Shown: positions 1 through 7,844 of the stretch, piece after piece
Numbering within the stretch: position 1 is the first letter of the stretch
Layout of the letters: each line of letters begins with the position of its first letter
NCBI GenBank assembly: GCA_964500675.1
Contig: CAZCNY010000004.1
Span: forward strand, 124,001 to 188,000
Length of the DNA stretch: 64,000 bases
Direction of reading: 5' to 3'
From: CAMLJR01 sp964500675
GTDB taxonomy: Bacteria > Pseudomonadota > Gammaproteobacteria > Pseudomonadales > CAMLJR01
Program-made: the position numbers and the translations under genes
The notes under the pieces: model-generated
What the model saw: the letters and a program-made list of their open reading frames with translations, nothing else
Databases searched by the model: none
Told to the model about the DNA's origin: nothing

Positions 1-815
1 GCCCGTAATTGATCGGCGGTAAAGGGTGGATTTTTATCGAACAGCGCCCAGATACGTAACAAAAACGCAAATAACCCATAAGGAATTTTAATGATTGCAC
101 AGCGCGCCGATGCTGCTTTCTTGATGGCGCGAATGATATCAATGTAGTCGACACGTTCGAGTCCCGAGATCGGAAACACTTGACCACTACCGATGCGGTG
201 CTCGATGCAGCTGATAATCACGTTGCAGAAATCGCCCACATAAAGTGGCTGACGCATGTAACGGCCGTGGCCCGGAACTGGAAACACCGGCACGCGTTGC
301 ATGAAACGCGATAACCAGCCGAAATGCTTGCGATCGAACCAGCCGAACATTAGTGTCGGACGCAGCACCACACAATCGATACCCGACGATTTGACGATCT
401 TTTCCTGCTCGCGCTTGGTGCTTGTATAGTCATCGTCGGCCACCGAATCGAGTACGGAAGAACTAATGTGCACGATGTACGGAATTTTTTGTTGCTGCGC
501 AACGCGCAAAATATTTCTAGTCGCCACGATATTATTGCGTTCGAACGGCGCACGCTCCGTGGCACCGATCTGCGCTTGCAGCATAACGATAACGTCCGCA
601 CCGGCAAAGGCGTTCTCCCACTCATCAGGCTCGGCAAGATCGGCATGGATAGCCTCGATATCAGGATGCTGCTGCCGCAGGATGTGCAAGTTGGCGACGC
701 TCTTGTCAAGTACAACCAACCGACGATAACCCCGTTGTTTCAGTCGCGCTACCAAATTTTGACCGACCAGTCCGGCGCCGCCGGGCAGCAGGATTTTGCA
801 ATCGGTCATATTCAT
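1..815 (-). CDS. NAD-dependent epimerase/dehydratase family protein (3' end beyond the window)
   Basis: The reading frame is open from ATG 815 to the left edge (271 codons), so the C-terminus is missing. An N-terminal Rossmann loop (GGAGLVGQ, about residues 12-19) and the later core (SSSVLDS, then YTSTKREQE with the Y-x-x-x-K pair, then LRPTLMFG) are those of extended short-chain dehydrogenases acting on nucleotide-linked or lipid-linked sugars. AAGGAA lies upstream of the start. It is the last visible gene of the minus-strand msbA/UbiA/DprE-like operon, 67 bp after the DprE2-like gene, so a sugar-modifying role in the same glycan pathway is inferred. Its substrate cannot be read from sequence. 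Confidence 0.85.
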   Translation of the reverse strand, partial: MNMTDCKILLPGGAGLVGQNLVARLKQRGYRRLVVLDKSVANLHILRQQHPDIEAIHADLAEPDEWENAFAGADVIVMLQAQIGATERAPFERNNIVATRNILRVAQQQKIPYIVHISSSVLDSVADDDYTSTKREQEKIVKSSGIDCVVLRPTLMFGWFDRKHFGWLSRFMQRVPVFPVPGHGRYMRQPLYVGDFCNVIISCIEHRIGSGQVFPISGLERVDYIDIIRAIKKAASARCAIIKIPYGLFAFLLRIWALFDKNPPFTADQLR

Positions 816-882
816 TGTGTTGGGAATTCCTTATGCATAGTTTTAAAAATTGATTTCGGAATGCTAGTTATCAATGCGTCGT

Positions 883-1632
883 TTACAGATTCAGCTTTTT
901 AAAGATGGCGCGAGGGATGCAGCGAATGATGAGTATAATCCAACGCCAGAACCACGGCGTGTACAACACATCGCGTTGACGTTGTATTGCAGCATCGATA
1001 TCCGCCGCCACCGCTTCGGGAGTCGCTGTCAGCAGCGGCGGTAGATCGAGCCCTGCCGTCATCGCGGTGGCGACAAAACCGGGCTTGATCACCAGCACGT
1101 GCACGCCGGCTTTAAACAGCCGTGCGCGCAAACCTTCGCAAAATGCCGTCACCATCGCCTTCGCGGCACCGTACACATAATTGGAAGGCCGCCCACGCTC
1201 GCCGGCCACTGAGGAAATGACCGCCAACGTGCCGCTGCGCTGCGCTTCGAGCACATTGGCAAAATGCGTCAACAATGCGATTGACGACGTGCCATTGGTG
1301 GCGACTTCAGCGACGGCTGCATCCACGGAATTTTCACACATTTTTTGATCGGACAGCGTACCGTGCGCGATCAAAACAATATCGATGCGCCCAAGTGACT
1401 TTTGCGCTGCACCGATCATTGCCGCCTGCGCCGAGAGATCGTTGGCATCGAGAACATGCGTGTCGACACTCGCACCGCGCGCCTGCAAATCGCTTTTAAT
1501 ATTGTCGAGTCGAGTCGCATTGCGCGCGACCAGAAAAAAATGCGCGGGGCGCTCGGCCCAACGGCGCGCGCACGCTTCGGCGATTCCTGAAGTCGCGCCA
1601 ATTATGACGATGTGCTGCTCGGAGCTATTCAT
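883..1632 (-). CDS. dprE2: SDR-family reductase, DprE2-like (decaprenylphosphoryl-2-keto-ribose reductase type)
   Basis: This is a 249-residue classical-size SDR. It has an NAD(P)-binding loop GATSGIAEA near residues 13-21 and the catalytic Y-x-x-x-K in YVYGAAKAMV. ATG 1632 follows the stop of the DprE1-like gene by 18 bp. In the known two-step epimerisation, DprE1 oxidises the 2'-hydroxyl of polyprenyl-phospho-ribose and DprE2 reduces the keto intermediate to polyprenyl-phospho-arabinose. The adjacent DprE1-like oxidase and UbiA-type transferase are what separate this gene from a generic SDR. Assignment to DprE2 is therefore by context plus family features. The exact lipid carrier is unknown. 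Confidence 0.75.
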   Translation of the reverse strand: MNSSEQHIVIIGATSGIAEACARRWAERPAHFFLVARNATRLDNIKSDLQARGASVDTHVLDANDLSAQAAMIGAAQKSLGRIDIVLIAHGTLSDQKMCENSVDAAVAEVATNGTSSIALLTHFANVLEAQRSGTLAVISSVAGERGRPSNYVYGAAKAMVTAFCEGLRARLFKAGVHVLVIKPGFVATAMTAGLDLPPLLTATPEAVAADIDAAIQRQRDVLYTPWFWRWIILIIRCIPRAIFKKLNL

Positions 1633-1650
1633 GGCAATACATTTCCTAAA

Positions 1651-2976
1651 TTAATCGTCGCGCATTACACGCCGCCAAAAGCGCGATAACAACAACGGAT
1701 CGCGCAAGGCTTCCACTTGCGTCCATGCTGGATAGGCATTGCGAAAATCGCCGCCGCGCATGTGCGCATCTTTTGCCGGATATAAACGGCCGCCGCCCTC
1801 ATGCACGATCGCATCGAGCCGCGCGAATAATTTCGCATTGAGTTTTTCGCGCTGCGGAAAATCGAGCGCGAGCGAAACGCCCGGCAATGGAAACGACAAC
1901 AGTCCCGGTGAAGGTTTGTCGCCGCAACGCTTTAATACGGCGAGAAAAGAGCCAGCATTGTGCGCGGCAATCGCGCGCAGCAGCTCGGGCATTGCGTCGC
2001 GCGCGTCCGCATGCGGGATCACGCATTGATACTGTTGAAAACCGCGCGGACCGTACAGACGATTCCAATGCGCTATCGCATCGAGCGGATAAAAAAAGCT
2101 GTCGTAATCGCTGCGATAGCGGCGCTCGCGTTCGCGCTGCCGATGATAGTAAAAATGGTTGAACGCGCGCAGCGATAAGGTATTGACCAGCGATAACGGC
2201 GGCGTGAATGACATGGTCAATTTGCGCCGCGCCGGCGATTTCAGATCGCCGTCCGCGGCGTGATCGCCAAGCGTGAAATGTCCGCGCCCCAACGTTTTGC
2301 CCGATGCCAGACAGTCCACCCACGCCACGCTATATTCATGCAGCGGATCGTACTGATCGGATAAATCGAAAAACTCATCGAGATTTTCGAAACGAAAATT
2401 GATGGTGTCGATTGCGCTCGAACGAATCGGCATCAATTGCAATTCCACCCAAACGATGACCCCGGTGAGACCGAGGCCGCCGATCGTCGCTGCGAATAGA
2501 TCGCTATTTTCTTGCGCGGAACATTCGATAAAACCGCGATCGGAGCGCAGCAGCGCGAAGCGCGTTACGTGTATGCCAAAAGTGCCGCGCACGTGATGAT
2601 TTTTACCGTGCACATCGTTGGCGAGCGCACCGCCGAGCGTGACGTATTTCGTTCCGGGCGTAACAGGTAGAAACCAGCCGCGCGGCACGCTGACTTGTAA
2701 AATCTCCTCGAGCGTGGCGCCGGCCTCGGCGCGAATAATACCGCGCTGCCAATCCGCCGCGATCAAACGATTCATGCCGCGCAATTGCAACACGCAATCG
2801 CTGGCAGCGAGACACGAATCGCCATAGCTGCGGCCATTGCCATAGGGCAACGTGCTGGTTTGATCCGAATGCAATGCAGCCAGCGCGGGCGCTAATTCAT
2901 CGCGCCAATTCACACGCTCGACGCGCTGCGCGAAATAAGGATAGCGCCCCCACGAATGCATCGCGTTTGCTGTCAT
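1651..2976 (-). CDS. dprE1: FAD-dependent oxidase, DprE1-like (polyprenylphosphoryl-ribose 2'-oxidase type)
   Basis: This 441-residue protein of the VAO/D-arabinono-lactone oxidase fold has a FAD-binding loop PYGNGRSYGDSC (residues 44-55), a GGALANDVHGKNHH segment and, near the C-terminus, LYPAKDAHM. The last aligns with the active-site lysine region of mycobacterial DprE1. ATG 2976 is chosen over the longer open frame reaching 3123. It overlaps the stop of the upstream UbiA gene (ATGA, 2973-2976) and begins just before the conserved region. The overlap implies translational coupling. With the next gene it should form the two-component epimerase making a polyprenyl-phospho-arabinose. Confidence 0.82.
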   Translation of the reverse strand: MTANAMHSWGRYPYFAQRVERVNWRDELAPALAALHSDQTSTLPYGNGRSYGDSCLAASDCVLQLRGMNRLIAADWQRGIIRAEAGATLEEILQVSVPRGWFLPVTPGTKYVTLGGALANDVHGKNHHVRGTFGIHVTRFALLRSDRGFIECSAQENSDLFAATIGGLGLTGVIVWVELQLMPIRSSAIDTINFRFENLDEFFDLSDQYDPLHEYSVAWVDCLASGKTLGRGHFTLGDHAADGDLKSPARRKLTMSFTPPLSLVNTLSLRAFNHFYYHRQRERERRYRSDYDSFFYPLDAIAHWNRLYGPRGFQQYQCVIPHADARDAMPELLRAIAAHNAGSFLAVLKRCGDKPSPGLLSFPLPGVSLALDFPQREKLNAKLFARLDAIVHEGGGRLYPAKDAHMRGGDFRNAYPAWTQVEALRDPLLLSRFWRRVMRDD

Positions 2977-4403
2977 ACCGCGATCCAAAACACCAGCAGC
3001 ATCAGTGCGCCGGTCAGTAAACTGATGCGATCCTTGACCGCGAAGACGACAGGGTCGTCGTGCATCTGGCCGCGATGCGTGAGCATCCAAGCACGGCTGA
3101 CCCAGAACAGCAATAAAGGACAAGCCAACCAGATGAACTTTGGATGTCTGTATAAGTGCGCGGTCGACGAATCCTGAATGTAGAGGGCCAGCACCATCAC
3201 CGATAGATACCCCGACGCAGCTCCCATCGATGACAGCATTTCCAGATCCGTTGGATAATACCCACGCCCTGCCGTCTTTATATTGCCACCTTTGGCGCGC
3301 TTATCATGCAATTCGGCATAACGCTTCACCAACGCCAAGCTCAAGAACATGAACATCGAAAATGCAAGCAGCCAGAACGTTAAACTCAGATGGCACGCCA
3401 TAGTACCGGCGACGATGCGAATCGTGTACAGCGCAGCCAAGGTAACAACATCGGCAATGACGACGCGTTTGAGAAAGAACGAATAAGCTAGCGTGAGTAT
3501 GTAGTAGAACGCCAATACGCTTGAAAATGCTGGCGGCAATAATAGGAGGCTTCCGGTAAAGGCGCTAAACAACAACAATGGGAAAACAATTAACCCCGAC
3601 TTGACCGACAGCCTGCCAGCCGCAAACGGTCGAAAGCGCTTGGTCGGATGACCTCTATCCTCATTTAAATCGAGTAAGTCATTCAGTAGATAGACGCTCG
3701 ATGCACACAGGCTGAAAAATAAAAAGCCTAACGAGGCGTTGATGAGAGGTGCCGAACTGAGTTGATGCGATGCGAGGAGTGGCACGAAAATCAATAAATT
3801 CTTGAGCCACTGATGCAACCGCAACTGCTTCGCCCAAGCTTTGATAACCCCGCTGCGCGTTTCAATAACTTTGATGCGATTGATCACGCTCTCGGTACGG
3901 CGAGCTACGCCGCGTTCCGGGTCGACAACGATGGCGGCGTCGGCCGCCGCCCAAACCGATAAATCGTCACGCGAATTGCCCGCGTAATCGAAACCCTTTT
4001 CGCCGTACGCAGCGATGAGCGCATCGCGTTTGCGCTGCGCCGAGAGATTGATCTCGCAATCGGTGGCCAATATGCGGTCGAACAAACCCAAATGCTCGCC
4101 GATTTGCTCGGCGTACGAACGATGCGTCGCCGTCGCCAATATCAGCGAGCGCCCCTGCGCCTTTTCTTCGCGCAGCCATTCAAGCACGGCCTGATTGAAC
4201 GGTAGATTAGCGACATCGACAAATACGTTTTCGGCGAGATTCGCTTTCAAGCGCGCCTTGCCGTCGCGCAGCAACCACAGCAACGGCCGATAAAAGCGCA
4301 ACGGTTGTGCGCGCAAGAACGCCAGCCCCGTTTCAAGCAGCATATCGGATTTGAGCAGCGTGCCGTCGAGATCGACTACGAGCGGCTTATTGTTTACCGG
4401 CAC
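2973..4403 (-). CDS. HAD phosphatase-UbiA prenyltransferase fusion (polyprenyl-phosphate 5-phosphoribosyltransferase type)
   Basis: This 476-residue fusion has a cytosolic HAD domain at residues 1-170, with nucleophile motif DLDGT at 11-15 and AGNSRDD at about 141. A polytopic UbiA domain follows, with the Asp-rich motif NDLLDLNED at 241-249 and about eight membrane helices. In DprE-linked pathways a UbiA enzyme moves 5-phosphoribose onto polyprenyl phosphate and a phosphatase removes the 5-phosphate. Here both steps may sit on one chain. The start is GTG 4403, preceded by GGAGG at good spacing. The gene lies 27 bp after msbA and overlaps dprE1 by 4 bp. A family of UbiA proteins with HAD extensions exists; the ribose specificity is inferred from the neighbours. 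Confidence 0.85.
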   Translation of the reverse strand: MPVNNKPLVVDLDGTLLKSDMLLETGLAFLRAQPLRFYRPLLWLLRDGKARLKANLAENVFVDVANLPFNQAVLEWLREEKAQGRSLILATATHRSYAEQIGEHLGLFDRILATDCEINLSAQRKRDALIAAYGEKGFDYAGNSRDDLSVWAAADAAIVVDPERGVARRTESVINRIKVIETRSGVIKAWAKQLRLHQWLKNLLIFVPLLASHQLSSAPLINASLGFLFFSLCASSVYLLNDLLDLNEDRGHPTKRFRPFAAGRLSVKSGLIVFPLLLFSAFTGSLLLLPPAFSSVLAFYYILTLAYSFFLKRVVIADVVTLAALYTIRIVAGTMACHLSLTFWLLAFSMFMFLSLALVKRYAELHDKRAKGGNIKTAGRGYYPTDLEMLSSMGAASGYLSVMVLALYIQDSSTAHLYRHPKFIWLACPLLLFWVSRAWMLTHRGQMHDDPVVFAVKDRISLLTGALMLLVFWIAV

Positions 4404-4430
4404 TCCGGGCCTCCATTATTTTTAGTTGCA

Positions 4431-6185
4431 TTACGCGGCGAAATTATTGCTATGCAAATTCGCATACACACCGCGCTGTTGCAACAATTGCGCGTGCGTA
4501 CCCAACTCGGCGATACGGCCACCGTCCATCACCACGATCACATCGGCCGCCTCGATCGTCGATAGACGATGCGCGATCACGAGCGTCGTGCGTCCCACCA
4601 TGGCGCGCTCAAGCGCCATTTGAATGTAACGCTCGGACTCATTGTCGAGCGCCGATGTCGCTTCATCGAGTATCAAAATCGGCGCATTTTTCAGCAGCGC
4701 ACGGGCGATAGCAATACGTTGTTTCTGGCCGCCCGACAATTTGACGCCGTTTTCGCCAACTAACGTATTGAACTGCTCGGGCAGCGCTTCGATAAAATCG
4801 AGTGCATACGCCTGCCGTGCCGCTTCGCGAATAGCTGTCAAATCGCAACCCCGCGCGCTTTTGCCGTAAGCGATATTGTTCGCGACGGTATCGTTAAATA
4901 ACGTCACCGATTGCGTCACGACCGCGATCTGCTCGCGCAGCGCGTAAAGATCGTAATCGTGAATATCGACAGCATCGATCACAATCGAACCGTGTTCATG
5001 CCGGTAGAATTGCGAAATCAAACTCGCGAGTGTCGATTTGCCGCTGCCGGAGCGTCCCACCAGCGCCACCGTCTGGCCGGGCTCGATGGTGAGGTTGATA
5101 TTTTCGAGCGCGGGCTTAGCCGCATCGGGATAGAAAAACGTGAGATTGCGAATCTCGATTTTGCCGTGCACGCGGTCCGCCTGCCGCGTTCCGGTATTGG
5201 TTTCTTTGGGCAGATCGAGAATTTCAAATACACTCTCGGCAGCCGCGATGCCTTTTTGAATTACACCGTTGATCTCACCGAGCTGACGCAGCGGTTTCGG
5301 TATCAACGCTATCGCGGTGATGTATTTGACGTACGCCTCAACACTCATGTGTTGCATAAACGCCGGTTGCAGCACCAGAAACATGATGAATCCCATCGCG
5401 CAGATCACGAGTAACTGCAACACCGGGGTGTTGGTCGACGCGATCTGCACCATTTTTAGCGAGCGCCGCAAATTATCGCGGCTGGCGTTTTCAAACCGCT
5501 GTTTCTCGTAATCTTCGCCGCTGAAACTGCGCACCACGCGATGACCCGAGATCGTTTCGTTGCACACCTGCGTCAATTCGCCCGCCGAGTGCTGCATCTT
5601 GCGGCTGAGCTTGCGCAGTTTATTGCCAACTTTCGTCACGATCAGGCCGACCACGGGCGCCACCGCGATAAATACCAGCGACATCTTCCAGTTCAAATAG
5701 AAAACGTATGCAAACAAGCCGACAACGGTCAATCCTTCGCGCACGACGGTCTTCAGCGCATCGGTCGCGGCGGCGGTAACCTGTCCCGTATTGAAAATAA
5801 TGCGCGAGATGATGTGGCCGGAGTTGTTGTCATCGTAAAAACGCGTGGGCAGATACAGCACATGATTGAAAGTCTGCGTGCGCAAATCGTGCACCACATT
5901 ATTCGAGACCTTCGATAAGCAATAGCTGCCCACGAACGAGCCGATGCCGCGTACGATGTACAGCGCAATTAAGAACGCGGGAATATAGAAGCGCGCATTG
6001 ACATCCTGATTCTGCACCGCATGAACAAATACGCCGAGCAGCTTTGCCTGCAATGGTTCGGTGCTGGCGAACATCGCGAACCCAACGATGCTGAGCACGA
6101 ACAATCCCGCGTATGGCTTAACGTAGGACAGCAGACGTAAATAGACGTGAAGGCGGTTATGTTCGAGCTGTTCTTCTAATTTCAT
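4431..6185 (-). CDS. msbA: ABC transporter ATP-binding/permease, MsbA lipid A exporter family
   Basis: This 584-residue half-transporter has six membrane helices in the first 300 residues and then an ATPase domain. The motifs are Walker A GRSGSGKST (377-385), ABC signature LSGGQKQR (from 483) and Walker B LILDEATSAL (to about 513). Length and order match MsbA, which flips lipid A core at the inner membrane. ATG 6185 (MKLEEQ) is preferred to the in-frame ATG at 6227, because the extra 14 residues look unlike the family; neither has a strong Shine-Dalgarno. It heads the minus-strand glycan operon and is divergent from hldE, another lipopolysaccharide gene. Homologues can also export lipid-linked glycans, so an extra role with the DprE-like pathway is possible. 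Confidence 0.88.
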   Translation of the reverse strand: MKLEEQLEHNRLHVYLRLLSYVKPYAGLFVLSIVGFAMFASTEPLQAKLLGVFVHAVQNQDVNARFYIPAFLIALYIVRGIGSFVGSYCLSKVSNNVVHDLRTQTFNHVLYLPTRFYDDNNSGHIISRIIFNTGQVTAAATDALKTVVREGLTVVGLFAYVFYLNWKMSLVFIAVAPVVGLIVTKVGNKLRKLSRKMQHSAGELTQVCNETISGHRVVRSFSGEDYEKQRFENASRDNLRRSLKMVQIASTNTPVLQLLVICAMGFIMFLVLQPAFMQHMSVEAYVKYITAIALIPKPLRQLGEINGVIQKGIAAAESVFEILDLPKETNTGTRQADRVHGKIEIRNLTFFYPDAAKPALENINLTIEPGQTVALVGRSGSGKSTLASLISQFYRHEHGSIVIDAVDIHDYDLYALREQIAVVTQSVTLFNDTVANNIAYGKSARGCDLTAIREAARQAYALDFIEALPEQFNTLVGENGVKLSGGQKQRIAIARALLKNAPILILDEATSALDNESERYIQMALERAMVGRTTLVIAHRLSTIEAADVIVVMDGGRIAELGTHAQLLQQRGVYANLHSNNFAA

Positions 6186-6303
6186 ACGCTGCCGATAAAA
6201 AAAGAGTCCGGGCGCGCCAACCGGCATCGACGTGCCTGATTAAAAGACGCGGCGCAGAGTATAAGGCTTTGGCACCACCTCCGAAATCGCGCGCAACGCG
6301 CTG

Positions 6304-6312
6304 TGCTATTAT
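6304..6312 (+). promoter_or_regulatory. Possible extended -10 promoter for hldE
   Basis: TGCTATTAT at 6304-6312 matches an extended -10 element (TGn plus TATAAT-like hexamer) 36 bp before the hldE ATG. No good -35 hexamer is visible, which is usual for extended -10 promoters. On the opposite strand TATACT (6258-6263) could be the -10 of msbA, again with a poor -35. Both are pattern calls only. Confidence 0.35.
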
Positions 6313-6347
6313 CGCGCGTTATTCAAACACGCGGATCACTGCCATTC

Positions 6348-7781
6348 ATGACCACTGTGCCACGCTTCGATAACGCCCGTGTCCTCGTCGTCGGCGACGT
6401 TATGCTCGATCGTTACTGGCACGGCGGCACCGCGCGCATATCCCCCGAAGCGCCCGTGCCCGTGGTGAAAGTGGAAGCGATCGAGGACCGCCCCGGCGGC
6501 AGCGGCAACGTCGCGCTGAATATCGCCGCGCTCGGCGCGCGCGCGCAGCTGTTCGGACTGACGGGCGATGACGAAGCCGCCGACGCGCTGACCACGCGCC
6601 TGCAAGCCGCCACCGTGGACTGCCATTTCCACCGCGTCGCGGCGCACCCCACCATCACCAAATTGCGCGTGATCAGCCGCCAGCAGCAATTGCTGCGCAT
6701 GGATTTTGAACAACCGTTCGCCGCCGACAGCGCCAGCGCGTTGAGCGCGCAGGCCCAGGCTGCGATCGCCGGCTGTCAGGCGGTGATTTTATCCGATTAC
6801 GCCAAAGGCGCACTGATCGATCCGCAACCGCTGATTCGCTCCGCGCGCGCCGCCAAGGTGCCCGTGCTCGTCGATCCCAAGGGCGGCGATTTTCAGCGCT
6901 ATCGCGGCGCCACGCTGCTCACGCCGAATCTCGCCGAATTTGAAACCATCGTCGGCCGCTGCGGCAGCGAAACCGAATTGGTTGCGAAAGGCCTGCAATT
7001 GCTGCGCGATCTGCAGCTCGATGCACTTTTGATTACGCGCGGCGAGCACGGCATGACGCTGCTGCAACCCAGCCATGCGGAATTGCATCTGCCCGCACAG
7101 GCGCGCGAAGTATTCGATGTCACCGGCGCAGGCGATACCGTCATCGCCGTGCTCGCCAGCGCGTTGGCCGCCGGTGAAACGCTGCCCGACGCAGTGATGT
7201 TGTCGAATATCGCCGCGGGTATCGTCGTCGGCAAACTCGGCACCGCCGTGGTCAGCGCCACCGAATTGCGCCGCGCGCTGCAATTGCAGCAGGGCCGTTC
7301 GCGCGGCGCGATGAATTTGGAGCAATTGCTGGTCGCGATCGACGACGCGCATGCGCACGGTGAAAAAGTCGTGTTCACCAATGGTTGCTTCGATATTTTG
7401 CACGCGGGCCACGTCGGCTATTTGCAACAGGCGCGCGCGCTCGGCGATCGCCTGATCGTCGCGGTCAACAGCGACGCCTCGGTGAGCCGGCTCAAAGGTC
7501 CGGGCCGGCCGATCAATCCCGTCGAACGCCGCATGGCCGTGCTGGCGGGACTCGAAGCGGTGGATTGGGTCATCGCGTTCGACGAAGACACGCCTGAGCC
7601 GCTGCTCGAAAAACTACGCCCCGATATTCTGGTCAAAGGCGGCGACTACAGCAAACAGCAAGTCGTCGGCTGGGAAATTGTCGAAGGTTACGGTGGCGAG
7701 GTGCGCGTGCTGTCTTTTTTCGACGATATGTCGACCACGAAAATCGTCGAAAAAATTCTCGAAAAAAATTCGCGCGCCTAA
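6348..7781 (+). CDS. hldE: Bifunctional D-glycero-beta-D-manno-heptose-7-phosphate kinase / heptose-1-phosphate adenylyltransferase HldE
   Basis: The protein is 477 residues, the same length as Escherichia coli HldE. The N-terminal PfkB-type kinase (1-320) has GGSGNVALNIA near 50 and the catalytic GAGD at 260-263. The C-terminal nucleotidyltransferase begins with FTNGCFDILHAGH (343-355), whose HxGH binds ATP. The two domains make ADP-heptose for the lipopolysaccharide inner core in the cytoplasm. ATG 6348 (MTTVPRF) is chosen; the frame stays open another 15 codons upstream but the conserved start is here. It is divergent from msbA, so two lipid A/core functions share one intergenic region. 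Confidence 0.97.
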   Translation: MTTVPRFDNARVLVVGDVMLDRYWHGGTARISPEAPVPVVKVEAIEDRPGGSGNVALNIAALGARAQLFGLTGDDEAADALTTRLQAATVDCHFHRVAAHPTITKLRVISRQQQLLRMDFEQPFAADSASALSAQAQAAIAGCQAVILSDYAKGALIDPQPLIRSARAAKVPVLVDPKGGDFQRYRGATLLTPNLAEFETIVGRCGSETELVAKGLQLLRDLQLDALLITRGEHGMTLLQPSHAELHLPAQAREVFDVTGAGDTVIAVLASALAAGETLPDAVMLSNIAAGIVVGKLGTAVVSATELRRALQLQQGRSRGAMNLEQLLVAIDDAHAHGEKVVFTNGCFDILHAGHVGYLQQARALGDRLIVAVNSDASVSRLKGPGRPINPVERRMAVLAGLEAVDWVIAFDEDTPEPLLEKLRPDILVKGGDYSKQQVVGWEIVEGYGGEVRVLSFFDDMSTTKIVEKILEKNSRA

Positions 7782-7844
7782 ACCATCGGCCACAGGTAGA
7801 CCATCTGCAATTCGCAGACAGCGCACATAGAGGTAACTCGATTT

